Shown in pieces: positions 10,241 through 20,074 of a DNA stretch of 64,000 nt (its first letter is position 1; every line of letters starts with the position of its first letter). The stretch spans positions 1-64,000 of the forward strand of contig CALJVL010000024.1 in NCBI GenBank assembly GCA_937773775.1, written 5' to 3'. Below the pieces are notes generated by a model. It had not been told where the DNA came from. It saw only the letters and a program-made list of their open reading frames with translations, and did not search any database. Origin of the DNA: an uncultured Flavobacterium sp. (lineage in GTDB: Bacteria > Bacteroidota > Bacteroidia > Flavobacteriales > Flavobacteriaceae). The position numbers and the translations under genes are program-made.

Positions 10241-11287
10241 ATGATTGAAGATAAAAACCCACAACGTACCAGTATTGCGCAATTAGGCGAATTTGGATTG
10301 ATTGACCATTTGACAAAAAACTTCGAAATTAATCAAGCTTCGACCATAAAAGGAATTGGAGACGATGCTGCCGTTCTTGACTTCAAGGATAAAAAAGTAG
10401 TTGTTTCCACAGATTTATTGATTGAAGGGGTGCATTTTGATTTGGCCTATATGCCTTTGAAGCACTTGGGTTACAAAGCAGTAACAACTAACATTTCTGA
10501 TATTTGCGCAATGAATGCCAAAGCAACTCAGATTACGGTTTCCATCGCTGTTTCAAATCGTTTCCCATTAGAAGCACTAGATGAATTATTTGCTGGAATT
10601 AACCATGCTGCTAAGGAATATAACGTTGATGTAATTGGCGGTGACACAACATCTTCTCAAAAAGGTTTAATCATAAGTATTACTGCAATTGGTGAAGCTG
10701 ACGAAAACGAAATTGTATACAGAAATGGCGCAAAACAAACCGATTTATTAGTAGTGACTGGTGATATAGGTGCAGCATACATGGGCTTACAAGTTTTAGA
10801 GCGCGAAAAACAGGTGTTTCAGGTAAACCCGAATTCGCAACCAGATTTAGATGCTTATACCTACTTAATCGAACGCCAACTCAAACCCGAAGCAAGAAAA
10901 GATGTTCGTACTTTATTTCATGCATTAGAAATAAAACCAACTTCAATGATTGACATTTCTGATGGACTCTCTTCTGAAATTATGCATTTGTGTAAGCAAT
11001 CAAATGTAGGCTGTAATCTATATGAAGATAAATTACCATTAGATCCTCAATTAATAAGTGTGTGTGAAGAATTTGATATCGATAGCACTACAGTTGCCAT
11101 AAACGGAGGGGAAGATTATGAATTACTTTTCACCATAGCCATGGATGATTTTGAAAAGATAAAAGCAAACCCAAATTTCTCCATAATTGGTCATATGACA
11201 CAAGAAAGCGAGGGCATTCATTTGGTTACTAGAGCAAACACTAAAATTCCTTTAAAAGCACGAGGCTGGGATTCTATAACTGAATAA
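10241..11287 (+). CDS. thiL: Thiamine-phosphate kinase
   Basis: GDDAAVLDF, STDLLIEGVHFDL, SDICAMNA, GGDTTSS, ISDGLSSEIMHL motifs. Confidence 0.93.
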   Translation: MIEDKNPQRTSIAQLGEFGLIDHLTKNFEINQASTIKGIGDDAAVLDFKDKKVVVSTDLLIEGVHFDLAYMPLKHLGYKAVTTNISDICAMNAKATQITVSIAVSNRFPLEALDELFAGINHAAKEYNVDVIGGDTTSSQKGLIISITAIGEADENEIVYRNGAKQTDLLVVTGDIGAAYMGLQVLEREKQVFQVNPNSQPDLDAYTYLIERQLKPEARKDVRTLFHALEIKPTSMIDISDGLSSEIMHLCKQSNVGCNLYEDKLPLDPQLISVCEEFDIDSTTVAINGGEDYELLFTIAMDDFEKIKANPNFSIIGHMTQESEGIHLVTRANTKIPLKARGWDSITE

Positions 11288-11290
11288 AAT

Positions 11291-11322
11291 AAAAAACGGC
11301 ATTTAGTAAAATGCCGTTTTTT
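11291..11322. terminator. Bidirectional terminator
   Basis: AAAAAACGGCATTT...AAATGCCGTTTTTT between convergent genes. Confidence 0.85.
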
Positions 11323-11335
11323 GTTCTTTGTTTTT

Positions 11336-12028
11336 TTAAAATAACAATCCGATGTTTCGGGCTTCTCGTACCAACTCTATGTCACTCGCTTCAGGTACTT
11401 TTAATAAAACCTTAAGGTTTAACTTTCGAACTTCGATTACGTTTAATGATATTGGAATATATTGAGGAATGTCTTTAGTTTTTGTTCCTTTAGATAAGTG
11501 GAACAAAATTTGTTTGTCAAATAAGTCAATTTCTACAGTCTGCTCTTGGGAATCCAACATTTTCAGAACAGATTCACTATAATATCGCTCATTTTTAATC
11601 ACTTTATCAAAAGCGAATAATAATTCATCGAATGTTAAGTCATTTTTGATCACTAAACCATGAGGATTAATGGTATTTAGAATGGTTTTTATTTTTAAAA
11701 ACTCAGTGAACATGGTGAGCAGAATAATTTTGCAGTTCGGCATCTTCTCCAAAATCACTTTTGCCAAATCTTCACCAGAATAAATCGCCTTCTCTTCATA
11801 AGGCGGCATACTGATATCTAAAAAAGCGATGTCAAAAGCCACGGTATCCGGATCTGTAACAACATTATATGCTGACTCGCAATCCTTAGCTTCAGATATT
11901 GAGAACTCATACTTACTAGGACTGTATCTAGTGATTGCATTCTTATATCCTTGTATAATAAAAGGATGGTCGTCTACAATTAGTATATTATTCTTTATTA
12001 TTGTTAGGCCAGCTGAGTCCATTGTCAT
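11336..12028 (-). CDS. Response regulator (receiver domain, divergent LuxR-like output)
   Basis: NILIVDDHPFIIQGYK, IAFLDISMPP, LVIKNDLTFDEL. Confidence 0.8.
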   Translation of the reverse strand: MTMDSAGLTIIKNNILIVDDHPFIIQGYKNAITRYSPSKYEFSISEAKDCESAYNVVTDPDTVAFDIAFLDISMPPYEEKAIYSGEDLAKVILEKMPNCKIILLTMFTEFLKIKTILNTINPHGLVIKNDLTFDELLFAFDKVIKNERYYSESVLKMLDSQEQTVEIDLFDKQILFHLSKGTKTKDIPQYIPISLNVIEVRKLNLKVLLKVPEASDIELVREARNIGLLF

Positions 12029-12029
12029 T

Positions 12030-14087
12030 TTATATTAGTATTTGTAACTGTTTTTGTTCTATTGGCAAAGTAACCATGATAACTGTACCTTCGCCTTTTT
12101 TAGATTTAATGCTAAATATACCGTTGCATTCTTTAGTTCTCGAGAGCATGTTTTGTATCCCTATCCCTTTTCTTTTCAAATTAGAATTAAATCCAACACC
12201 ATTATCACTAATCACTAACAACAAATCGTCTCCTTGTCTTTTTAATTCAACAATAATACAATCTGCATTGGCATACTTGTTAATGTTCTGAAACGACTCC
12301 TGAATGATTCGAAATAAATTAATCTTTACAGAGTTGGCCATTAACTCCCATTTTATCCTACTGTCTATGGTTGAGACTAATTTAGATTGAAATGTTTTTC
12401 TTTGCTCTTCAAACAGGTTATCAACGATGGCAACGAAGTTATTAATTAATTCTGATTTTTCTCTATTCAGATCATGAGAAATTTCGCGAATATCTTGTTC
12501 GATATTCTTTAATTCGGACAAATAATTAACTCTTTGATTGACAGCCATTTCATCCTTGAGCCCGTTTAAACCATCGAGATTCATCCTAACACCAAACATC
12601 CTGCCCAAGACACCATCGTGTAACTCTTGCGCCACTCTTTTTTTCTCCTTTACCCTACTTGTTTCAATTGTATTTTGCTGGGAGATCATTAAGTTATAAA
12701 TATCCTCATTGGCTTTTTGTTGCTGTTGTTTGTACAATAGTTCCCTGTTTTTGGTCTTCTGGGATTTTAGTATATATAAAAATAGCCCCAAGATAGCTAA
12801 TGCACTAAAAAGATATACTAGATTTCTGTTTTGAACCTCAAGGCTCGAGTTTTCAGTCTTAATTTTGTCCGTTTCATATTCAATACGGGAAAATTTATCT
12901 CCCATAGTACGCTCTGCTTTTTGTAGCTTTTCGTTAATTTGAATATATTCTTTTGTGTAAACAGCAGCGTTTTCGGGTTGAATTACCGCCTGATTCTTAA
13001 GTCCCAGCAATATATCTCGCGAACTATTAGTGCTTCGCGCAAGTAACAAAGCTTCTTTAGAATACTGTAACGCTTTGATCGAGTCTCCTTTTGAAGCAAA
13101 ATACTCTGATAAATGGACCTTGCTGATAAACATTCCATCTGCCAATTGTAGACTATCTCGTAGCTTCAAAGATTGGTAAAATAGTTTTGGGAGTCCCTCA
13201 GTCTCTTTTAACTTAAATTTGGAATACGCCAAGTTATCCAACAACATTGCATAAAGATGTGGTTTTTGAATAAGTAAATTTTTCTGCTGTAATCCTTTTT
13301 GATAATACTCCTTTGCAAGCAAATACTTTTTTGAATTGAGATAGAGAAATCCAATATTATTATAAGAAGTAGCCGTTGACTGAAACACCTCCGGTATTGC
13401 TTTATCATCACTAATTAGTAATGCTTTATTATGGTATGTAATTGCATTTTCATATTCCCCAAACTCCACATATATTACTCCCAAAAGGTTATAAGCATCG
13501 TACGAGATATTATTTGATTGCTTTTCTCCTTTAATTGTTCGCAACACACTGAAAACTGACTTTTCAGCACCAAAATAATCTCCAGCCTTAAACTGCAGAT
13601 TTGCTTTATTCATGAGTATTTTGCTTAAACTAAAGTTATCCCCTAAATTCTCAGCCATTTTTTCCGCTTTATAATAAAACTGGAAAGAACTGTCCATAAC
13701 TGATTGTGAATCATAATAATCCCCCAAGTAGGTATAAGCTTTTATAATATTTAAAGTATCCTGAGCATCCTCTGAGTTGGATAAGACGAGATTGACGGTA
13801 TTATTAAATTCCTTATAGTTGTTAATATTATAATATCTATTAGCAACTTTGAATAGATTTACTCGGTTTAGCGAATCATTCTCCTGATCCATTACGATAT
13901 TAAATGCTTTTTGAGTAAATAATAGCCTTTTACCACTATCCAAACTAAAATCATTTGCTAATGAAAAATAAGTCGACAAACTATCTGACGATGAAGTAAC
14001 AGGCACAGTTTCTATGTTTTTTTTGTTGCATCCAACAAAAACAAAAATTAGAAATGACAAGAGAAGTATGTAGTGTTTATTTTTCAA
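12030..14087 (-). CDS. TPR-containing sensor histidine kinase (HisKA_3/HATPase)
   Basis: N-terminal lipoprotein-like leader, TPR repeats, one TM, RVAQELHDGVLGRMFGVRMNL, ISDNGVGF...GIGIQNMLSRT. Confidence 0.88.
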   Translation of the reverse strand: MKNKHYILLLSFLIFVFVGCNKKNIETVPVTSSSDSLSTYFSLANDFSLDSGKRLLFTQKAFNIVMDQENDSLNRVNLFKVANRYYNINNYKEFNNTVNLVLSNSEDAQDTLNIIKAYTYLGDYYDSQSVMDSSFQFYYKAEKMAENLGDNFSLSKILMNKANLQFKAGDYFGAEKSVFSVLRTIKGEKQSNNISYDAYNLLGVIYVEFGEYENAITYHNKALLISDDKAIPEVFQSTATSYNNIGFLYLNSKKYLLAKEYYQKGLQQKNLLIQKPHLYAMLLDNLAYSKFKLKETEGLPKLFYQSLKLRDSLQLADGMFISKVHLSEYFASKGDSIKALQYSKEALLLARSTNSSRDILLGLKNQAVIQPENAAVYTKEYIQINEKLQKAERTMGDKFSRIEYETDKIKTENSSLEVQNRNLVYLFSALAILGLFLYILKSQKTKNRELLYKQQQQKANEDIYNLMISQQNTIETSRVKEKKRVAQELHDGVLGRMFGVRMNLDGLNGLKDEMAVNQRVNYLSELKNIEQDIREISHDLNREKSELINNFVAIVDNLFEEQRKTFQSKLVSTIDSRIKWELMANSVKINLFRIIQESFQNINKYANADCIIVELKRQGDDLLLVISDNGVGFNSNLKRKGIGIQNMLSRTKECNGIFSIKSKKGEGTVIMVTLPIEQKQLQILI

Positions 14088-14139
14088 TACTTGATATGAA
14101 TTTTATCAAAAATAGTAAAATAAAACTACTGACAAAAAA

Positions 14140-14165
14140 AAGGCTATCAAATAATTGATAGCCTT
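14140..14165 (-). terminator. Terminator downstream of repeat-peptide gene
   Basis: AAGGCTATCAA-ataa-TTGATAGCCTT with a flanking A-run (T-run on the minus strand). Confidence 0.75.
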
Positions 14166-14193
14166 ACTATATTTAATAAGAAAGAATTATGTT

Positions 14194-14466
14194 TCAATCA
14201 ACTTTCTTGTTCCCACCTGTACATTGGGATCCTCTAACATCAACTTTCATGTTTCCCCCAACCGACTGGGATCCTCTAACGTCAACTTTCATGTTTCCGC
14301 CAACTGACTGGGATCCTCTAACATCAACTTTTAAATTATCTCCAGTAGACTGAGATGCTGTACTGTTCGTGATATTGATATCATTGTTACTTGTTTCTGG
14401 CGTAGTGAATGAAGTTAAGATCATTACTAAGGAGAATAAACTGATTGTTAAAATTGCTTTTTTCAT
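14194..14466 (-). CDS. Small secreted protein with tandem 14-aa repeats (SVGGNMKVDVRGSQ)
   Basis: N-terminal signal peptide-like MKKAILTISLFSLVMILTSFT, then ~4 repeat units; GGATCC recurs every 42 nt at the DNA level. Confidence 0.7.
   Translation of the reverse strand: MKKAILTISLFSLVMILTSFTTPETSNNDINITNSTASQSTGDNLKVDVRGSQSVGGNMKVDVRGSQSVGGNMKVDVRGSQCTGGNKKVD
14208..14352 (-). repeat. 42-nt tandem repeat within the small secreted protein gene
   Basis: GGGATCCTCTAAC at 14226, 14268 and 14310 (plus strand), exact 42-nt spacing. Confidence 0.9.
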
Positions 14467-14646
14467 AATTGGGTGTTTTTATATGATTATATGAATGTAC
14501 ATTACTAGGTGACCTTTTAGTTATTGAAGTATCACGGTGTAAAACTACATAGCATCTCTGTTTTTTTCTTACAAAAAAAAGCATAAATGGTAGAATACGT
14601 CCATCTGGTAGTAGTTAGATGCCAAATTAATGTGAATGGCTGGATT

Positions 14647-15462
14647 TTAGATTTCTAGGTAATTTTCGTTTGAAAACTCACTAATGATAAGGTCAATATT
14701 TGCCTTATATGATTTAGAAAAGGGAAGTTTTGTTGTAGTGTTTTTAATATAACACACGGTATTGCCGCTGTGAATTCTAGAAATATAAGTCCGGTTTACA
14801 ATATAGCTGTTGTGAATTCTAATAAATGGATAGGTCAATACACTCTCAAAATGTTTCAATGTCTTGAACGCCGTGATCATCTCGCCATTACTTAGGTGTA
14901 TATCAGTGGAGTTATTATCCGCTTGCAGGTAAGCAATATCATTGGCATCAATATATCTATAGTCACCATAAGACTTTATACATAATATTAAAGGCTTTTC
15001 CTTATTGCTTATTTCCTGGTGTTCATCAGTTTTTGGGGGCTCATTCGCAATAACTAAAGGCTTCACAGAAGGGGTTCCAGACTCCTGATTTGATTTATTC
15101 AATTTTAAAATCAATTTAACGAAAGTAATTCGCTCTAGCGGCTTCAATATATAATCCGTAACCTCATATTGTATCGCTTCAAAAGCGAAATCACTTTTTT
15201 TCGTAGTAATAATAATCTTTGGAACAGTTTTTAAATAACGGTAGAGTTCATTGACTAGTGTTAATGATAAATTACTTTTTTTATCGGCAGGATCGATCTC
15301 AAGAAAAACCAATTGAGGAGTATGCTCTAATATAAGGTTTAGGCCGTCTTGATAGCTGTTGGCCGAAGCTATAAAATCCAGCTCCGAAAAACTATCAGCC
15401 ATGGCTTTTGTTTTCAAAACACTTTCTTGATCGTCGTCAATAATAATGTACGAATAGTTCAT
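14647..15462 (-). CDS. LytTR-family response regulator with atypical receiver
   Basis: YIIIDDDQES, LVFLEIDP, DYILKPLERI; C-terminal LytTR domain (IAYLQADNNSTDIHLSNGE...PFIRIHNSYIVNRTYI). Confidence 0.88.
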   Translation of the reverse strand: MNYSYIIIDDDQESVLKTKAMADSFSELDFIASANSYQDGLNLILEHTPQLVFLEIDPADKKSNLSLTLVNELYRYLKTVPKIIITTKKSDFAFEAIQYEVTDYILKPLERITFVKLILKLNKSNQESGTPSVKPLVIANEPPKTDEHQEISNKEKPLILCIKSYGDYRYIDANDIAYLQADNNSTDIHLSNGEMITAFKTLKHFESVLTYPFIRIHNSYIVNRTYISRIHSGNTVCYIKNTTTKLPFSKSYKANIDLIISEFSNENYLEI

Positions 15463-15938
15463 TAATGGCTTTTCCTAATTGTTAGGCATATTATCGGGTG
15501 CTTGAAGTGGGTATACGTCAAAGCATTAAAAATTGATGGTAGTTTTGGGAAACTAATTGCATAAGAATAGCCAATTATCAATTTAATGACGCATCGTTTA
15601 TCCTTATTTAACAAATTAAAAATACAGGTTTAGACTATTCTTTATGCAAGATGTTAATATGTTCTTTACAAATGTTAACACATTAAGATGAAGTGCAAAT
15701 AAGTCCGATAAAATGCATGAACAGCTGTTTTAAAACAAGTCAAAACTCACATTTATTTATTAATCGTACATTAAAAAACGTTGTGTTGCGTAACAAAAGA
15801 CATTTAACATCGCACTTATTTAAAATAGAAGAGAAAATTATATTACTAAAACTTTCCCCGAATTAACAAATATCAATTAGCTGTTAAAAGCATTATTCTT
15901 TTGCAAAAAATCTTACTTTTATAGAAAAAACTAATTCT

Positions 15939-16454
15939 ATGAAAAAATTATTTATTGTGTTGTGCTTAACTTCCTCTTTATTTGGCTTTAGCCAAGAAAA
16001 AGAAACAATTGATTTCAAGAGAAACGAGATCAAACTAAATGTTGCGTTTTTAGTTGCGGGTGCTTTCGAAGGCACGTTTGAAAGAATAATAAACGAAGAA
16101 TCCGCTTTTGGTGTTTCGGTATTTGTTCCAATAATTGAAGACATTGAACCAAGCTTTCAGCTAACACCTTACTACCGCTATTTTTTTGGTAAAAAACCCG
16201 CTGCAGGATTTTTTGCGGAAGGATTTGGTATGTTAAACTCCTATGAAAGCTACATTTATAGCAATACTAATAATTCAAATATAGAAAGCAGAACTGATTT
16301 TGCTCTTGGTTTTGGTTTAGGCTCTAAATGGATTACAAGTAAAGGTTTTGTTTTTGAAATAAATGCAGGCGTTGGAAGAAATTTATTCAATAGTAGTGAT
16401 ACCGATTATGAGATCGTTGGTCGTGGTGGAATAACTTTCGGCTATAGATTCTAA
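15939..16454 (+). CDS. Outer-membrane beta-barrel-like protein of unknown function
   Basis: Signal peptide MKKLFIVLCLTSSLFGFSQ; amphipathic strands; C-terminal GRGGITFGYRF. Confidence 0.65.
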   Translation: MKKLFIVLCLTSSLFGFSQEKETIDFKRNEIKLNVAFLVAGAFEGTFERIINEESAFGVSVFVPIIEDIEPSFQLTPYYRYFFGKKPAAGFFAEGFGMLNSYESYIYSNTNNSNIESRTDFALGFGLGSKWITSKGFVFEINAGVGRNLFNSSDTDYEIVGRGGITFGYRF

Positions 16455-16456
16455 AC

Positions 16457-16486
16457 AAAAAAGCTTCTCAATCGAGAAGCTTTTTT
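16457..16486. terminator. Bidirectional terminator
   Basis: AAAAAAGCTTCTC-aatc-GAGAAGCTTTTTT between convergent genes. Confidence 0.85.
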
Positions 16487-16506
16487 TAAATATAAATCAA
16501 AAATAA

Positions 16507-18048
16507 TTACATTTTCATCAACCAGTTTTTCATTGAAACCTCATTTTCTATAATGGCTTTCAATTCCGATATTTTAACACGATCTTGTTTCATCGTATCT
16601 CTATGACGAATTGTTACTGTTTGATCTTCTATAGTTTGATGATCTACAGTAATACAAAACGGAGTTCCTAACGCGTCCTGCCTTCTATAGCGACGGCCCA
16701 CTGCATCTTTCTCATCATAAGCGACACTGAAATCCCATTTTAAATCCTCAATGATTTTATGCGCTATATCAGGTAAACCATCTTTTTTAACTAAAGGCAA
16801 AACTGCTGCCTTTGTAGGAGCAAGAACTGATGGTAGTTTGAGAACCGTTCTAGTTGAGCCATCTTCCAATGTTTCTTCTTTCAACGAAGTTGCGAAAACA
16901 GCCAAGAACATTCTGTCTAATCCAACAGATGTTTCCACTACATAAGGCACATAGTTCTGATTCAACTCTGCATCAAAATACTGCAATTTTCTTCCAGAGA
17001 ATTTTTCGTGTGCTTTTAAATCAAAATCAGTACGAGAGTGAATCCCTTCCAATTCTTTGAATCCAAAAGGAAAATCAAACTCAATATCAGCCGCCGCATT
17101 TGCATAATGGGCTAATTTTTCGTGGTCATGAAAACGGTAGTTTTCTTTACCCAAACCTAACGACAAATGCCATTTTAGCCTTGTTTCTTTCCAGAATTCA
17201 TAATGTTTGATTTCATCTCCTGGACGTACAAAAAACTGCATTTCCATTTGTTCAAACTCACGCATTCGGAATATGAACTGTCTAGCAACAATTTCATTTC
17301 TAAATGCTTTCCCAGTTTGCGCAATTCCAAAAGGAATTTTCATTCTTCCCGATTTTTGCACATTCGCGAAATTGACAAAAATACCTTGAGCAGTTTCCGG
17401 ACGCAAATATAAATCCATCGCCGTATCTGCCGATGCTCCTAACTTAGTTCCGAACATTAGGTTAAATTGTCTCACTTCGGTCCAGTTTCTGGAACCTGAT
17501 TCAGGACAGGCTATTTCTAACTCTTCAATTAGCGCTTTTACATCTTCCAAATCTTCATTACCTAGAGAACGCCCAAGACGCTCCAGAATTTCTCTTTCTT
17601 TGGCTTTATATTCAACAACCCTAGTATTTGTAGTTACAAACTCCTGTTCGTTAAAGGCATCACCAAAACGAATCTTCGCTTTTTCAACTTCCTTAACTGC
17701 TTTGACATTTAACTTTTCAGCATAGTCTTCAATCAGAACGTCGGCTCTATACCTTCTTTTAGAATCTTTATTGTCAATTAACGGATCATTAAAAGCATCC
17801 ACGTGTCCTGACGCCTTCCAAGTAGTAGGGTGCATAAGTATCGATGCGTCTAAACCAACAATATTATCATTTAATTGAACCATTGATTTCCACCAATATT
17901 CACGTATGTTCTTTTTTAACTCCACTCCGTTTTGTGCATAATCATAAACTGCACTCAAACCATCGTATATTTCGCTTGACGGAAAAATAAATCCGTACTC
18001 TTTTGCATGCGAAATTACATTCTTAAATATATCTTCTTGTTTAGCCAT
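16507..18048 (-). CDS. glyS: Glycyl-tRNA synthetase (single-chain)
   Basis: EYGFIFPSSEIYDGLSAVYDYAQNGVELK, YLRPETAQGIFVNF, FRMREFEQMEMQFFV motifs. Confidence 0.95.
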   Translation of the reverse strand: MAKQEDIFKNVISHAKEYGFIFPSSEIYDGLSAVYDYAQNGVELKKNIREYWWKSMVQLNDNIVGLDASILMHPTTWKASGHVDAFNDPLIDNKDSKRRYRADVLIEDYAEKLNVKAVKEVEKAKIRFGDAFNEQEFVTTNTRVVEYKAKEREILERLGRSLGNEDLEDVKALIEELEIACPESGSRNWTEVRQFNLMFGTKLGASADTAMDLYLRPETAQGIFVNFANVQKSGRMKIPFGIAQTGKAFRNEIVARQFIFRMREFEQMEMQFFVRPGDEIKHYEFWKETRLKWHLSLGLGKENYRFHDHEKLAHYANAAADIEFDFPFGFKELEGIHSRTDFDLKAHEKFSGRKLQYFDAELNQNYVPYVVETSVGLDRMFLAVFATSLKEETLEDGSTRTVLKLPSVLAPTKAAVLPLVKKDGLPDIAHKIIEDLKWDFSVAYDEKDAVGRRYRRQDALGTPFCITVDHQTIEDQTVTIRHRDTMKQDRVKISELKAIIENEVSMKNWLMKM

Positions 18049-18142
18049 ACTGCAAAAATATAAAAAGGGAACTTAAAAAAAGAAGAATAGCTGAAGTTTG
18101 AAGCGTTGATTTTCATATTTTTATAAATAAATTACTAATTAT

Positions 18143-18826
18143 ATGTTCAAACACATAATAAATCTATTTTTCCCTGCCGTGTGCGCTGGCTGCAACTCTT
18201 TATTAACACCGAATGAAAAAGTGATTTGTACAATTTGCAGGCACAACATACCGCTAACTCATCAACACATCAGTCCAAATAACGAGGCCTTCAAAAAGTT
18301 TTACGGTAGAATTCCTTTAGAATACGCATCGGCGCTCCTCTATTTTCATAAAAAAGGAATAGCACAAGAACTAATTCACAAATTAAAATATAAAGGCCAT
18401 CAAGAAATAGGAACGGTTCTGGGAGACTGGTATGCTCAAGATTTAAAGGATGCAGTAATCCTAAAAACAGTAGATGCTATAATTCCAGTTCCTTTACACA
18501 AAAGAAAGTATAGAGAAAGAGGCTACAATCAAGTAACTACTTTTGGAAAAGCGCTTTCGTCTGAATTGAATGTTCCTTATAATGACTCTTTATTGAAACG
18601 AAAGGTCTATTCAAAAACACAGTCCAAAAAAAGCCTTTTGGGCAGGAACGAAGGTATTAAAACCATTTTTGACGTTTCCTTTACCGAGAACGATCATGGC
18701 AAACACTTTCTACTTATTGATGATGTAATCACAACTGGCGCAACACTTGAAGCTTGCTCCCGCGCTTTGCTTACAATCCCAGGATCAAAGATTAGCATTG
18801 TGTGCATGGCAATGGCACAATCTTAA
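18143..18826 (+). CDS. comF: ComF family phosphoribosyltransferase
   Basis: N-terminal CxxC pairs (CAGCN, CTIC), YNQ, PRPP loop LLIDDVITTGATLEAC. Confidence 0.88.
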   Translation: MFKHIINLFFPAVCAGCNSLLTPNEKVICTICRHNIPLTHQHISPNNEAFKKFYGRIPLEYASALLYFHKKGIAQELIHKLKYKGHQEIGTVLGDWYAQDLKDAVILKTVDAIIPVPLHKRKYRERGYNQVTTFGKALSSELNVPYNDSLLKRKVYSKTQSKKSLLGRNEGIKTIFDVSFTENDHGKHFLLIDDVITTGATLEACSRALLTIPGSKISIVCMAMAQS

Positions 18827-19121
18827 AATTGCATCATTAGTTGCACCTACTAAAATTGACCTCCGTTTTTCAGCGCTTAAAAGAAATCATTCTTCTACCT
18901 ACAAACTAAGTCTTTCTCGTGACTTAAAATAGGCGAAATAGCTCGTTTTATTGTTTATTATTTAAAAACGACATGGTTTTACCTGCATGAAAAGACAATT
19001 ATCAGCACAATTAATTACACTATAAATTTAATTAATAAAAATATAACGACATAGAATTTTCAATTCCAAACTTAATTGATTAAATTTGAATAAATTTTAT
19101 AAATCATTAAACAAAAATATT

Positions 19122-19730
19122 ATGGCTTTTGAATTACCTCAATTACCTTATGCGTATGACGCATTAGAACCTTATATAGATGCACGCACGATGGAAATTC
19201 ATCATACAAAGCATCATAATGCATATACTACAAACCTCAATGCGGCTACCGCTGGTACTGACATGGAAGGCAAGACGATAGATAATATTCTACTTAATCT
19301 AGACATGAAAAATACCGCTGTTCGAAATAATGGCGGTGGATTTTATAATCATAATCTGTATTGGAGTGTTATGACTCCAAATGGAGGCGGACTTCCTAGC
19401 GGAGATTTGCTAACTGCAATTGAAAGTGCTTTTGGATCTTTTGAAGAGTTCAAAGCTAAATTCAGCAAAGCGGGAGCTACGCAGTTCGGTTCTGGATGGG
19501 CTTGGCTTTGTGTTCACCCAGGTGGAAAATTAGATGTTTGTGGGACGCCAAATCAAGATAATCCATTGATGCCGGGAATCGGTTGTGGTGGTACTCCAAT
19601 TTTGGGTATGGATGTTTGGGAACATGCTTATTATTTGCATTACCAAAACAGAAGACCCGATTATATTGAGGCTTTTTTCAACACAATTAATTGGACGGAA
19701 GTTTCTAGAAGATATGCTTCTGAAAAATAG
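19122..19730 (+). CDS. sodA: Superoxide dismutase (Fe/Mn family)
   Basis: [54 protein letters not shown]. Confidence 0.93.
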   Translation: MAFELPQLPYAYDALEPYIDARTMEIHHTKHHNAYTTNLNAATAGTDMEGKTIDNILLNLDMKNTAVRNNGGGFYNHNLYWSVMTPNGGGLPSGDLLTAIESAFGSFEEFKAKFSKAGATQFGSGWAWLCVHPGGKLDVCGTPNQDNPLMPGIGCGGTPILGMDVWEHAYYLHYQNRRPDYIEAFFNTINWTEVSRRYASEK

Positions 19731-19760
19731 TTTTTTATAGAAACGTAGATTAAAGAAAAA

Positions 19761-19807
19761 AGAATAGACAAATTGACTGAAAAGTTGATTTGTCTATTCT
19801 TTTTTTA
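19761..19807 (+). terminator. Terminator after superoxide dismutase gene
   Basis: AGAATAGACAAAT...ATTTGTCTATTCT followed by a T-run. Confidence 0.75.
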
Positions 19808-19915
19808 TGCCTAATCATTTCCTGCCTTTACTTAACTGATTCCAATAAAAAAACGAATAAACTCTTATACTATTCTATATTCCTCTATTCTCTTTTTATT
19901 TGACTTTATTCCAAT

Positions 19916-19945
19916 AAAAAAGGTGGAATTGCTTCCACCTTTTTT
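19916..19945. terminator. Second hairpin terminator in sod-purF intergenic region
   Basis: AAAAAAGGTGGAA...TTCCACCTTTTTT. Confidence 0.7.
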
Positions 19946-20074
19946 GCCCCAAATCTACCATAAACTTAACCTACTAATTTTATGGTTCTACAAATCTATG
20001 GCAGATGTATATTCTAACCAAATGTTTTAGGTGAATAACCCATAAAATCGTTTAATTACACAATTTCATGATTT

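Noticed and set aside
14208-14352. 42-nt repeats considered as a CRISPR array
   Set aside because: Repeats are contiguous, in frame and without unique spacers; they encode a peptide repeat.
19841-19921. Two copies of TTCCAATAAAAAA near the sod terminators
   Set aside because: Short, AT-rich and likely coincidental.
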